A stretch of DNA of 64,000 nt from positions 1-64,000 of the forward strand of contig JAONJW010000002.1 of NCBI GenBank assembly GCA_028377305.1. The letters run 5' to 3'. This stretch comes from Prolixibacteraceae bacterium (GTDB taxonomy: Bacteria > Bacteroidota > Bacteroidia > Bacteroidales > Prolixibacteraceae). This document shows positions 52,327 through 61,760 of this stretch, piece after piece. Every line of letters begins with the position of its first letter. Positions within the stretch are counted from its first letter, which is position 1. Below the pieces are notes generated by a model. It saw only the letters and a program-made list of their open reading frames with translations, was not told the origin of the DNA and did no database searches. The position numbers and the translations under genes are program-made.

Positions 52327-54666
52327 ATGAAAAGAAAGATAACACGTTTTATCGATGATTTCAAAAGAGACCTACTCTCTAATAGTATTAGTATTCTTGG
52401 GCTGACCATCGGTTTAACAACGGTGATATTGACCAGTTGTTGGGCCATATACGAAAATAGCTATGATCGCTTTAATGAAGATTACCATAAAATCTACTGT
52501 GTTAATATTCGAGTGCTTCATAAAGGAAAGGAGATGCAAGACCATACTTTAGGGTCTGCATACTATTTGGAAGCACCGAAGATGATGCCAGAGATTGAGA
52601 GTGCAGCAATGGTTTGCGAACGAAATGCAACCCTTGTCTCATATGGCAACAAAAAGGTTGTGCAAGATGGGATTGTGGCTGTGTCATCTAATTTCTTCTC
52701 TTTTTTTACCTATCCATTTCTTTATGGTGATCCTTGCTCTTGTTTAGAAAAGATAAACCAGGTGGTTATTGATCGTAATACTGCCATAAAAATCTTTGGC
52801 GTTTTAGATGTGATTGGAAAGCATATCGAATATCATGGTCATCGACTCCAAGTTTCTGGTGTGATAGAGAATATGCCACGAAATTCACATCTACGTGCCC
52901 ATATGTTTTTTAATAGGAAGACACTTTATAAGTTTAATCCCAATTGGTTAGATTCGTGGTTGTATAACGATATGTTTGCTACCTACTTTAAGCTTAGCGA
53001 CAAGGTGGATAAAGACAAGCTTGCAACAAAATTAGCGACCGAAGTGTATGCACATTGTGAGGGAGCTAAAGCCTTTAAGTTGGAGGTCTTTTTACAATCG
53101 TTGAGAGTACAACACCTTTATAATAATATGGATTCGAGTGTAGCCAAACAGATCTACACTCTAAGTTTATTGTCGCTGATCATTCTGATTATTGCCTGTG
53201 TAAACTTCTCCAATGTGTTTATCTCTATCTCCATATTAGATGGGAAGAAAGTGGCGTTATACAAGTTATATGGGGCTTCACGTGGGCATATCATGTACCT
53301 TTATTTCAAAAAAGTACTGGTCTATGTGGTCCTCTCTACAGCCATGGCACTGTGTGTGGCTTACCATTTAATCCCGCTTTTTAATGAACTATTCCATGTG
53401 GAGGTGGCGTTTCAATTCGGGAACTATCGGTTGTGGGGACTTTTAGTGATAGCCATTCTTTTTACGACCTCTGTTTCTGTACTTTATCCAGCTTTGTGGT
53501 TATCGAACTACTCGATTATAGATATTCTATCTGGACGTTTTCGTAAGGTGGGCAAAAGTGTGTTACAATACATATTTATGATTCTTCAGTTTGTGATCTC
53601 TATCGCTTTTATGATCTATGTGATGGGCATGGAGTGTCAATTAGATTTTATTGCGGGGCGTGATGTGGGATTGAATAAAGACAATGTAATCCACTTTAAA
53701 GTAGCCAATAAGCCTACTCGATGTTATGAATATTTTCTACAAACAGCCAAAAGCAATGATCATATCAAAGAGGTCTGCTTTGCTTCGACGATTCCAACTT
53801 CTTTTATCAGAGGAAATATGGCTTCTCCTATAACAGACAAGGAGAATCAATTTCTTGTAGAAGAGAAGCGGGTGTCAGAAAACTATATGGACTTTTTTGA
53901 AATAGAGGTGGTGGGACAACGTTTTACTGGTTCAACTCCAGATCGAAGTGTGATGGTCAATGCATCTTTAGCACAAAAGTTAAATCTCAAAGACCCATTG
54001 AAAAAACAGTTCTTCTTTGGGGGTAGCAAATATACGATACAAGGGGTTGTGGAGAGTGTACACTATAATTTTACCGATAGGATACAGTACCCTGTTTTAT
54101 ATTCCCCAGTGGACCCAAGTGAGATAAAAGAACATTTCTCTATCATGATTCGAGTGGATGAAGAGTCTAAAGAGAACCTTCAATTGGTGAACACAATTTG
54201 GCACCAATTAGAACCGAACTTAGATATTTATCCGAGTTATCTGTCGGATTCGTTTGGTCGGTTATACCAAAGTCAAAAAGATCAGAAAAGAATGTTTACT
54301 ACCGCGATGGTATTCGCCTTTTTACTATCCATACTGGGGATGTTTGCGATGGCAAACCTTTCGGTAGTGATGCGACAACGAGAATTTGCTATCCGAAGAG
54401 TGAATGGAGCCACTTCGAAACAGATATTTCTATTGCAATGGTTCACTTTTATGAAACCTATTATCATCTCTTTTGTGATCGCATTACCTATAGCGTATTT
54501 CTTTATAGAACGCTTTTTAGAAGGTTTTGCACTAAAGGTTGATCTAGGTGTGGGAATATATATAATAACGGCTCTAATCGTCTTATTTGTAGCTTTTATG
54601 ACTGTTTTATATCAAGGGATAAAAGCATCTAAAACAAATCCTATCGAAATATTGCGATATGAATAG
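52327..54666 (+). CDS. MacB-type ABC permease 1 (FtsX domain)
   Basis: 779 residues from ATG 52327; a longer frame from 52234 overlaps the ATPase gene and adds 31 residues without a role. The plan is one N-terminal helix (SNSISILGLTIGLTTVILTSCWAIY), a large extracytoplasmic MacB_PCD domain, then helices near 280-320, a second periplasmic domain and three helices at the end (MFAMANLSVVMRQREFAIRRVNGATSKQIFLLQWF is the FtsX signature). It resembles the following permease in the same layout and length. Confidence 0.92.
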   Translation: MKRKITRFIDDFKRDLLSNSISILGLTIGLTTVILTSCWAIYENSYDRFNEDYHKIYCVNIRVLHKGKEMQDHTLGSAYYLEAPKMMPEIESAAMVCERNATLVSYGNKKVVQDGIVAVSSNFFSFFTYPFLYGDPCSCLEKINQVVIDRNTAIKIFGVLDVIGKHIEYHGHRLQVSGVIENMPRNSHLRAHMFFNRKTLYKFNPNWLDSWLYNDMFATYFKLSDKVDKDKLATKLATEVYAHCEGAKAFKLEVFLQSLRVQHLYNNMDSSVAKQIYTLSLLSLIILIIACVNFSNVFISISILDGKKVALYKLYGASRGHIMYLYFKKVLVYVVLSTAMALCVAYHLIPLFNELFHVEVAFQFGNYRLWGLLVIAILFTTSVSVLYPALWLSNYSIIDILSGRFRKVGKSVLQYIFMILQFVISIAFMIYVMGMECQLDFIAGRDVGLNKDNVIHFKVANKPTRCYEYFLQTAKSNDHIKEVCFASTIPTSFIRGNMASPITDKENQFLVEEKRVSENYMDFFEIEVVGQRFTGSTPDRSVMVNASLAQKLNLKDPLKKQFFFGGSKYTIQGVVESVHYNFTDRIQYPVLYSPVDPSEIKEHFSIMIRVDEESKENLQLVNTIWHQLEPNLDIYPSYLSDSFGRLYQSQKDQKRMFTTAMVFAFLLSILGMFAMANLSVVMRQREFAIRRVNGATSKQIFLLQWFTFMKPIIISFVIALPIAYFFIERFLEGFALKVDLGVGIYIITALIVLFVAFMTVLYQGIKASKTNPIEILRYE

Positions 54667-54701
54667 AACCTATAAATTGAATGAAATAAGATTTTAAAGT
54701 G

Positions 54702-57038
54702 ATGATAAATAAGATAAATCGTTTTATACAAGATTACAAAAAATCACTCTTGACCAATACCATCAACCTTTTAGGGATGGCCATCGGTTTGGCGGCGGTG
54801 ATACTTATTGGTTGGTGGAGCCTTGTAGAGCTAAGCTTCGATCGTTTCCATAAGGATGTGGAGGAGACATATCGTGTGGTGGTACAGGGTGAATACAATG
54901 GCAAGAGGGATATAGATATTACCGTATCTCCCTGTTTTTCCACAGCGCTGCCTAAGATGATGCCCAATATTAAAGTATATACTTCTATTGCAAAGGATGG
55001 AGTAAAGTTGGTGCAGGCCGATGGAAAGTCATTCTACCAATCAGGAGTAGGAATGGCCTCTCGTAACTTCTTTACTTTTTTTGATTTTCCACTGCTTTAT
55101 GGAGATAAAGCACAATGTCTGAATGCCCCTAATAAGATAGTCATCGATGAGGCTGTTGCTTTAAAGTTATACGGAACAAAAGAGGCGATAGGAAAAGTAT
55201 TCGAATTTGAGGGGCACGCTTTTATTGTATCGGCCATCATGAAAGAGATGCCTGTAAACTCCACGATACGTCTGCATGTGGTAGGGGCTGTGGATTTCAT
55301 CTTTAAAAAGTATCCGTGGGCTAGTACTACATGGTTTGGCTTCGATCGTTTCGCTACTTATTATAAATTTATGCCTCGTACGAATCGATCAGCGTTGGCC
55401 GAGAAGATGAAACAAAAGATCTATGAGGTGGATGAGGACGAAAAGAGACATAAAACGAGTATTGTTTTTCAACCATTAAAAGAGGTACATCTTTACGGGC
55501 CATCTGAAAGTTATAAACGACTCTATGTTCTTGTCAGTTTGGCATGGGTGATCTTGGTGGTCTCTTGTTTGAATTTCTCTAATCTATTTGTGTTTACTTC
55601 CTTCTCTCAACTGAAACGAATTGCCATTCGTCGCATCTATGGTGCCTCCTCCTTTTCTATCGTAAGATCGCTTTTGGGTAGATCATTTGTCTATGTCCTT
55701 GCTTCTTGTGGCGTGGGAATGTTTCTCTCCATAGCGATGATTGAGATGTTTAACGAAATGATGAACACATCTATCCTTTTCGACTTTGCCAATCCGATGC
55801 TATGGATCTTTTTGATCTCAGTAGTTTTCATTGTCAGTATGATAACCACGTGTTATCCTGCATGGGTGATCCTTAGAACTAATGAGATCGAGGGAATAAA
55901 AGGCCTTCATCAAAGCGTTGGGAGTAAAAAAGTACAGAAACTGTTTATTGTGATACAGTTTACCATCTCTATTGCGCTCCTATCTTTTGTGATGGTGGTA
56001 AACCAGCAGTTTGATTATTTGAATCAAAGAGAGTTGGGATTGAAGAAAGATAATGTAATGCTATTGAGTGCATTAGGGCAGATGCCAGAAAAGTATTCGT
56101 TATTCAGAGATTTTGTGGTTGGTCAGGAAGAAAGTTTAGACTGTTGCTATGCCTTTTCTTCTCCAGCAATATGGAAAGATGGAACAATGATTGCATCAGA
56201 AGCTACACCAAACGATAAAGTGCATGTGGAATACACCTATGTCTCTAGAAACTACTTTGATTTCTTTGGGATTAAAGTGCATGGAGAATGTTTCAATACT
56301 ACCAAATCGCACAATGATCTAGTGGTGCTTAATAGAGCTGCAGCGGAGCAACTTCAACTTAAAGATCCAAAAGGTAAGAGGGTGAATATAAATGGAAAAA
56401 TATATACTGTTGCAGGGGTCACCCTAGATGTGCATCGCGATCCGTTTAAACCCTTTGATTATCCTTTAGTATATCGTTTTCTTCCCCCTAAATACCTGTC
56501 AAACACTCACTATATCATGGTAAGAACCAAAGGGGAGACCGAAAATGAGGTAAAGAGGGTTGAGGCCCATTGGAATAGAATTAACCCAAATATTCCTTTC
56601 AAATATTCGTTCCTTTCTGATGTTTTTAAACTTAAATATAAGACGGAATACAATCAAAATAGAATGATGTCTTGGCTTGTGTTGATCGCCCTTGTCATCT
56701 CATTGATCGGCATGTTTGCTATGGCCAACTTTACGGTAGAAAATCGAATGAAGGAGTTTGCCATACGTAGAGTCAATGGTGCCACCATAACACAGATATT
56801 TACATTACAACTGTTTGATTTTATGGGACCGATTATATTATCTTATATTCTTTCTATACCACTATTTCTGTACTTTAGTGATCAATTCCTACCCCTATTT
56901 GCATTCAATGTATCTATTGGATTAAGCAACTATATTATACCATTGTTTGCAGTTTTGATCATATCGCTACTCGCTGTTTTAATTCAATGTATAAAAGCGT
57001 CACAGGTCAATCCTGTATTGATCTTAAGATATGAATAA
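54702..57038 (+). CDS. MacB-type ABC permease 2 (FtsX domain)
   Basis: 778 residues from ATG 54702 (a GTG lies three bases earlier). It repeats the plan of the preceding permease: N-terminal helix LTNTINLLGMAIGLAAVILIGWWSLV, FsFDRFHKDVEETYRVV-type segment, central helices, and a C-terminal MFAMANFTVENRMKEFAIRRVNGATITQIF FtsX block. The pair probably form a heterodimer around the ATPase. A hairpin at 57083-57115 ends the operon. Confidence 0.92.
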   Translation: MINKINRFIQDYKKSLLTNTINLLGMAIGLAAVILIGWWSLVELSFDRFHKDVEETYRVVVQGEYNGKRDIDITVSPCFSTALPKMMPNIKVYTSIAKDGVKLVQADGKSFYQSGVGMASRNFFTFFDFPLLYGDKAQCLNAPNKIVIDEAVALKLYGTKEAIGKVFEFEGHAFIVSAIMKEMPVNSTIRLHVVGAVDFIFKKYPWASTTWFGFDRFATYYKFMPRTNRSALAEKMKQKIYEVDEDEKRHKTSIVFQPLKEVHLYGPSESYKRLYVLVSLAWVILVVSCLNFSNLFVFTSFSQLKRIAIRRIYGASSFSIVRSLLGRSFVYVLASCGVGMFLSIAMIEMFNEMMNTSILFDFANPMLWIFLISVVFIVSMITTCYPAWVILRTNEIEGIKGLHQSVGSKKVQKLFIVIQFTISIALLSFVMVVNQQFDYLNQRELGLKKDNVMLLSALGQMPEKYSLFRDFVVGQEESLDCCYAFSSPAIWKDGTMIASEATPNDKVHVEYTYVSRNYFDFFGIKVHGECFNTTKSHNDLVVLNRAAAEQLQLKDPKGKRVNINGKIYTVAGVTLDVHRDPFKPFDYPLVYRFLPPKYLSNTHYIMVRTKGETENEVKRVEAHWNRINPNIPFKYSFLSDVFKLKYKTEYNQNRMMSWLVLIALVISLIGMFAMANFTVENRMKEFAIRRVNGATITQIFTLQLFDFMGPIILSYILSIPLFLYFSDQFLPLFAFNVSIGLSNYIIPLFAVLIISLLAVLIQCIKASQVNPVLILRYE

Positions 57039-57082
57039 AATAATATTACTTATTGGGCACAAAATGAATTATAAAGATGGAG

Positions 57083-57115
57083 CCATTAACCAAAGAGTGA
57101 TCTCTTGGTTAATGG
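57083..57115 (+). terminator. Terminator of the efflux operon
   Basis: Stem 57083-57097 with 57102-57115 (ccattaaccaa side against ttggttaatgg), one bulged A, loop tgat, followed by TTTTTG. It lies 45 bases after the permease stop. Confidence 0.85.
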
Positions 57116-57299
57116 TTTTTGAATAATAATTTTGGTCGTTGCATAGCGGTTAAGTAGACTCTACTATGAGTATTGTTAGTGCGGTTTTATGACAATTCAA
57201 AGAGGATCTACAATGTCCTCCCCTATTGCTTCTTAGAGGGAAATGTTATTGATCATCTGGTTTATAATCTAAACTTTAAGTCTGTAGAGGGATATGAAC

Positions 57300-57336
57300 C
57301 ATCGTATCTGTATTTTGGGAAAATATAGATACGATG
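57300..57336. terminator. 17-bp hairpin, possibly the SDR terminator
   Basis: Arms 57300-57316 (catcgtatctgtatttt) and 57320-57336 pair at 16 of 17 positions around a ggg loop. It is about 185 bases downstream of the minus-strand SDR gene, and could be its terminator or an independent element. Confidence 0.5.
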
Positions 57337-57521
57337 GGTAGAGTATTTCCCGATAAGGCTATTGGGACTTTTGTGATTTTTGTGATCACTGAAATAGAAT
57401 ACGATATCTCCACTAATCACAAACAAAGAGGTTTTTCGAACTGTTTATTTTAAGGGCGAAGGTAGAAGGATGAAATCTTTACATAAACTTTACGATAATG
57501 CATTTGTGTTTATGGTGTATT

Positions 57522-58217
57522 TTACCATGCAATCTCTTTTTTATCTCTAAAGAATTTCCCTGTAAGGGATCTATCTTCTATCTCCGCAGCCCAGATAATA
57601 GTTTCCGCACCCTTCTGGGGACTTCTTGTAGCGGTCATTCCTCCCATATCTGTGCGCACCCATCCTGGGCAAACGGCATTCACTAATATATTATATCTTT
57701 GACCATCTGCTGCGAGTTTAATTGTCAATGCATTCATGGCAGCTTTGGAAACACTATAGGCAGGGGTTCCACCTCCCATCAGATGCATTGATCCAGCACC
57801 ACTAGAGACATTGACTATACGACCATATTTTTGTTGTTTCATGAGCGGGAATAGTGCTTTTGCCATGCGCCATGCGCCCATGAGATTGGTATTAATGGTC
57901 TCTTCTACCTTTGTTAGGTCAGCATCTGAAGCACTCTGCCAAGTGTCATAATTGATCCCTGCATTGTTGATAAGAATATCTAGTTGACCAAATGTCCTCT
58001 CTACATAGGTTCGAATATTTTCTACACTTTGAGGATTTGATACGTCTAATGGATGATAAAAGACCTCTCCATATTTTTGAAGTTTTGCTATGGCTTTTCT
58101 ACCATCTTCTTCTTTTCGTGAAGTTAAAATCACCTTATAGTTTTTCTTCAGTAACTCTTTGACGGTAGCAAAACCGATACCACGGTTTGAACCTGTAACT
58201 AGTGCTATCTTCTCCAT
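57522..58217 (-). CDS. Short-chain dehydrogenase/reductase
   Basis: 231 residues, classical SDR. Cofactor motif TGSNRGIG (8-15), NNAG at 84-87, catalytic Ser138/139, Tyr154 and Lys158 in YSVSK, and a PGWVRTDMGG segment. The Arg in SRKEED after the second strand suggests NADPH preference. It resembles carbonyl-reductase/ketoacyl-reductase types; substrate unknown. It lies downstream of the hydrolase gene on the same strand (88 bases) and might be co-transcribed with it. Confidence 0.9.
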   Translation of the reverse strand: MEKIALVTGSNRGIGFATVKELLKKNYKVILTSRKEEDGRKAIAKLQKYGEVFYHPLDVSNPQSVENIRTYVERTFGQLDILINNAGINYDTWQSASDADLTKVEETINTNLMGAWRMAKALFPLMKQQKYGRIVNVSSGAGSMHLMGGGTPAYSVSKAAMNALTIKLAADGQRYNILVNAVCPGWVRTDMGGMTATRSPQKGAETIIWAAEIEDRSLTGKFFRDKKEIAW

Positions 58218-58304
58218 TGCTTAAGTGTTTAATTTAGAAACTGCCCTTCGAATATACGAAAGGCAGGACTATCATCTATCTTTATTATTTATGCAGCGTA
58301 AGTC

Positions 58305-59258
58305 TTACTTAAGCTCTTTTTTCATAAAATCGGCTACGCTGTTTACGGATTGCTTAACCGGCACTGGTTTATCGTAAAAATCAAATTGAGAAATGCCAGG
58401 AAGGTTTACCGAAATCACATTGTCTCCTGCAACTGCTTTAAAAGCTTTACTCCCTTGTGGCAATGCCATCGCTTCTGATTCAACAAATAATACTTTTCCA
58501 GGAATCTTATCCGCATATTGAATTGCGTCGAAAGTTAACCATGGTCTCCATGAAGCCACATTGAATTTATTGTCGAACTCATGGATTAAACCACGGTCTT
58601 CTTCTGTGTAGTATGGTGCTTGATACATCAAGGAGTTTTTATCTGTCGTGCTAGCAGCTACAACGGTTTGAAGTTCACCTGTTGTTTCAAACTCTTTTGC
58701 TGCTTTATCTCCAAGAGCAATTAGAGATTTTACGGACTCTTCTCCTCCATAGATTGGTGTTGCAATTGCTTCATTGTGTAACCATGGGGCAACCAATGCA
58801 ACTGCATTTAATGCATTCTCAGAATATGCATTGACCATGTATCCTGAGCTTGCACATACCCCAAGACCACCGATGCCATTGTCTGTTACATCAGAACGTG
58901 ATCTCATATATTTTGCTGCAGCTACAATGTCCTCTGTTTTACGAATAGGGTCCTCTAGGAACCTATTTTTCCCTTCTGATTCACCCCAACCTCTAAAATC
59001 GAATACCATAGTAATATAGCCCTCTTCTGCTAGGTTTTTTGCATAAAGTGTTGGCATCTGCTCTTTTACAGTGGTCCAAGCACCCGTAACAATGATTGCT
59101 GGGTATTGATGATTTTTCTTGTAATTCTTAGGGAAGAAAATGTTTCCTGTTAATTTTACCCCGTTGCTTTCGAAATGTATTTTTTCCATTGTTATATGTT
59201 TTTTTGCGACTACTGATAGACTCATTATTAATGCAAATAGTAATGTTAACTTTCTCAT
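58305..59258 (-). CDS. Alpha/beta hydrolase with a Cys at the nucleophile elbow
   Basis: 317 residues, signal-like N-terminus (LLFALIMSLSVVAKK). Fold motifs: AIIVTGAWTTVKEQ after the first strand, VFDFRGWGES, and the elbow GLGVCASSGYM with Cys135 where many hydrolases have Ser, as in dienelactone hydrolase-like proteins. A Trp-rich late segment (FNVASWRPWLTFDA) is shared with this family. The start lies two bases after the SnoaL-like stop (59261), so the two are co-translated. Substrate unknown. Confidence 0.88.
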   Translation of the reverse strand: MRKLTLLFALIMSLSVVAKKHITMEKIHFESNGVKLTGNIFFPKNYKKNHQYPAIIVTGAWTTVKEQMPTLYAKNLAEEGYITMVFDFRGWGESEGKNRFLEDPIRKTEDIVAAAKYMRSRSDVTDNGIGGLGVCASSGYMVNAYSENALNAVALVAPWLHNEAIATPIYGGEESVKSLIALGDKAAKEFETTGELQTVVAASTTDKNSLMYQAPYYTEEDRGLIHEFDNKFNVASWRPWLTFDAIQYADKIPGKVLFVESEAMALPQGSKAFKAVAGDNVISVNLPGISQFDFYDKPVPVKQSVNSVADFMKKELK

Positions 59259-59260
59259 AA

Positions 59261-59791
59261 TTATTTGATTCTATCTAACAAACCGAAACCTTTTGCTGCT
59301 ACAATAGGGTCAAAGATTTCTACGTATTCTGTGATTTTTCCTGCTTCATTGAACTTGAATGTAGAGTAGTAGTTATTACTATATACTCCAGCATTATTCT
59401 TCAACTTAATGTCTCCCTTATACTTTAGGAATACAATCGTTGGATCTTCCATGGCATAGATCTCTTCAATATGAAATGTCATGCCGTCAAAATTAGGAAA
59501 GACAGGTGTCCAATATTGACGAATACCCTCTTTCCCTTCTGCTCCTGTTGGGAAAATACCAGCATTATATGGGTTGACTTGTTTCCCATTCTCTGCAAAT
59601 AGCGCTACCACTTGATCGACACTCTCCGCTTCTAGTGCTTTGAAAAATGCTAGCGTATTCGCTTTGTTTCTTTTTGCAATTTCTGATCCCATTATTACCT
59701 CTTCTTTCTCTGTATTATTTTCTACTTTATCACAATTACAAGATGTAAATAACACCCCCGTGATCATTAGTACTACTAGAACATACTTCAT
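59261..59791 (-). CDS. SnoaL-like (NTF2 fold) lipoprotein
   Basis: 176 residues, SPII signal (LFTSC, Cys18), then an NTF2-like domain (~40-170) with the SnoaL-type pattern: FKALEAESVDQVVALFAENGKQVNPY, GKEGIRQYWTPVFPNF and ITEYVEIFDP. Such domains bind small hydrophobic compounds and sometimes act as isomerases or hydrolases. It is paired with an alpha/beta hydrolase, a common Bacteroidota arrangement. Specific role unknown. Confidence 0.85.
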   Translation of the reverse strand: MKYVLVVLMITGVLFTSCNCDKVENNTEKEEVIMGSEIAKRNKANTLAFFKALEAESVDQVVALFAENGKQVNPYNAGIFPTGAEGKEGIRQYWTPVFPNFDGMTFHIEEIYAMEDPTIVFLKYKGDIKLKNNAGVYSNNYYSTFKFNEAGKITEYVEIFDPIVAAKGFGLLDRIK

Positions 59792-60094
59792 CGTTATAGT
59801 GTTTTACTGTTTTAGACTGTATTGATTTTTTTCTCTAATTCCTTATGATTACAAAAGTATAGGAGCGGACTTTGGGAGAGTTTATGATTTTAAAGCAAGA
59901 AGTATAAATTTCAAGGATTCCGATTATTTTATGCTTGCGTAGATATGGAGATCGCCTTTTCCATCGAGATTTCTCTATCCGTTCATTTTGCGTCTTCCAT
60001 TCTATAAGGTTCATGAATGGACCATTGTGTGGCTAATAAGTTGAGAATATCATCTAGTATTAACAAGGACTACGTAATAGATGCAAGGGGATAG

Positions 60095-60254
60095 CTAGTG
60101 GAATGATAGGGGAATCACCGCATGTTCGTTCGAATCACATACGAACTTCATTCGAAGTTGCCTCATCAATTTTATGTTTTGGGTGAGGTATCTTCGATGG
60201 ATCTTCAAATGTCGTCCGAATAAACATGCGGTGATTCCCCTATCATTCCCCTAG
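60095..60254. repeat. Long palindrome with 32-bp near-perfect arms
   Basis: Arms 60095-60126 and 60223-60254 match at 31 of 32 positions (ctag...gaatgataggggaatcac...). The interior also pairs imperfectly (cctca against tgagg, cgaag against cttcg), so the whole 160 bases can form one hairpin. It resembles a MITE, but no target duplication and no transposase were seen. Confidence 0.75.
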
Positions 60255-60420
60255 AGAGTGCCTATGAGGTAATGTTGCTGTCTTTAACAGTAATCTATTA
60301 AAATGCTTCTGAAATTTCCGAGGTATACTTTTTCTTGCAGATCAAATTAATGTCAAATGAGTACTATGAAAAGTTGGACTTGCAGCACTTTGGTTATTTT
60401 TATCGATATCTAGCACGTCG

Positions 60421-60460
60421 TATTGGGCTTGGAAGTGTAGCACTTTCAGTGCAAGTAGCA
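60421..60460. repeat. Dispersed intergenic repeat fragment (copy 2)
   Basis: On the minus strand this reads tgcactgaaagtgctacact then tccaagccc, related to 5605-5640. Only a short block is shared; the relation is tentative. Confidence 0.4.
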
Positions 60461-60720
60461 ATAACAATAATCTGCATATCATATATCATATAGCATATGG
60501 TGTTTGTAGTTCTTTTCTATGCCAAAGTTAGGCTTTCGGTTTAACTTTGTTTTTCCCCATTTCAACTGTTAATTCTTCCATTTAACGAATACTACTCTTT
60601 ATATAAGGCTTTGGTTTTATGATCTTTGTGTTTGCAGTATGGCTAGTGTGAAAGTCGGTAGTTGACTCTAATTTCATGTTGTACGATGTAGAACAATAAA
60701 CTAATAAAGTAAAATAAGCA

Positions 60721-61752
60721 ATGAGACGTTGGTCGGATATTATAATGGTGATACTAATTTCATGTGTTGGACTTGGTGGTTGTACACAGAAAACATCAAA
60801 AGAAGAGATGCATCTGCCAAAGGTGAAATACCAACTTGCCAAAGGAAAAGGAGCATATCAAGAAGAGGTGTTTTATGGTGTGTTGAAAGAGGTTGAAGAT
60901 GTAAAATTGTCTTTTCGATTGGCAGGTCCTGTGGCATCCATAACATTGAAAGAGGGGCAGAAAGTTCGCAAAGGGCAGGTGTTAGCAAGAATGGATAAAA
61001 GAGACTATGAACTGCAGTATCGAGCGACCAAAGCCGAATATGATCAAGTTAAAGGAGAGGTTACACGTCTTAAGGCAATGTATAAATCACATAATCTTTC
61101 GGACAACGACTATGAGAAGGCTATTGCTGGAGAGAAACAGATGAAAGTAAAACTAGATGCAGCAAAGAATGCACTGAATGATGTGGTGATCACAGCTCCT
61201 TTTGATGGGGTTGTACAAAAGGTGTTTGTGAGCAGTGGAGAGATGGTGAGTGCTGGAATGCCAATCATTACATTGGTGAATACTTCAGGATTGAAAGTTC
61301 AAGCGTCAGTTCCCTTTGCAACGATCTTAGAGAAAGAACATTTTACTTCGTTTTACTGTAAGAGTAGTTATTATGCAGAGAAGCAATTTCCATTAGATTA
61401 TATTGGCTCTACTATGAAACCGGAGGCAAATAAGCTTTATGCCATGTGGTTTTATCTCGAGCGAATGACTGAATATCCCTTGGTTAGTGGAATGAATGTA
61501 CAAGTCACCTTATGTTCTGAAAATAGGGATCTCGATCAAGTTGTTATCCCCGCAAAGGCATGTATCCACGACCAAAAAGATTGTTTTGTTTTCTGTTATG
61601 AGAACGGTCATGCCATTAAACACAAGGTAGAGCTTGTTTCTGTTAAGCCAACCGGAGATGCTCTTGTCCGTGGGATTGCACCGAAAGATACGGTGATTAC
61701 CGCAGGTCTAAAAGATCTACGTGATGGAATGAATGTATCACTTCTTAAATAA
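60721..61752 (+). CDS. RND efflux periplasmic adaptor lipoprotein
   Basis: 343 residues, SPII signal (GLGGC, Cys21). Typical adaptor plan: lipoyl half FYGVLKEVEDVKLSFRLAGPVASITLKEGQKVRKGQVLARMD, coiled-coil hairpin (~93-140, YRATKAEYDQVKGEVTRLKAMYKSHNLSDNDYEKA), second lipoyl half VITAPFDGVVQKVFVSSGEMVSAGMPIITLV, and a C-terminal beta domain. It feeds the RND pump eight bases downstream. No outer-membrane channel is in the window; the TolC-type protein at 49034 belongs to another operon. Confidence 0.93.
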   Translation: MRRWSDIIMVILISCVGLGGCTQKTSKEEMHLPKVKYQLAKGKGAYQEEVFYGVLKEVEDVKLSFRLAGPVASITLKEGQKVRKGQVLARMDKRDYELQYRATKAEYDQVKGEVTRLKAMYKSHNLSDNDYEKAIAGEKQMKVKLDAAKNALNDVVITAPFDGVVQKVFVSSGEMVSAGMPIITLVNTSGLKVQASVPFATILEKEHFTSFYCKSSYYAEKQFPLDYIGSTMKPEANKLYAMWFYLERMTEYPLVSGMNVQVTLCSENRDLDQVVIPAKACIHDQKDCFVFCYENGHAIKHKVELVSVKPTGDALVRGIAPKDTVITAGLKDLRDGMNVSLLK

Positions 61753-61760
61753 GGTAGATT

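Larger units (their letters stand above)
57039..57521. other. Intergenic between convergent permease 2 and SDR genes
   Basis: Contains a terminator (57083-57115) and a 17-bp hairpin (57300-57336); otherwise AT-rich and without coding potential. Confidence 0.6.
59792..60720. other. Intergenic upstream of the RND operon, with a palindromic element
   Basis: No gene recognised over about 930 bases. It has the long inverted repeat at 60095-60254 and a short dispersed repeat at 60421-60460. The promoters of the SnoaL gene (minus) and of the RND operon (plus) should be at the two ends. No TetR-type regulator is adjacent. Confidence 0.55.

Noticed and set aside
60095-60254. CRISPR-like repeat
   Set aside because: It is one inverted repeat, not an array of spaced direct repeats, and no cas gene is present.
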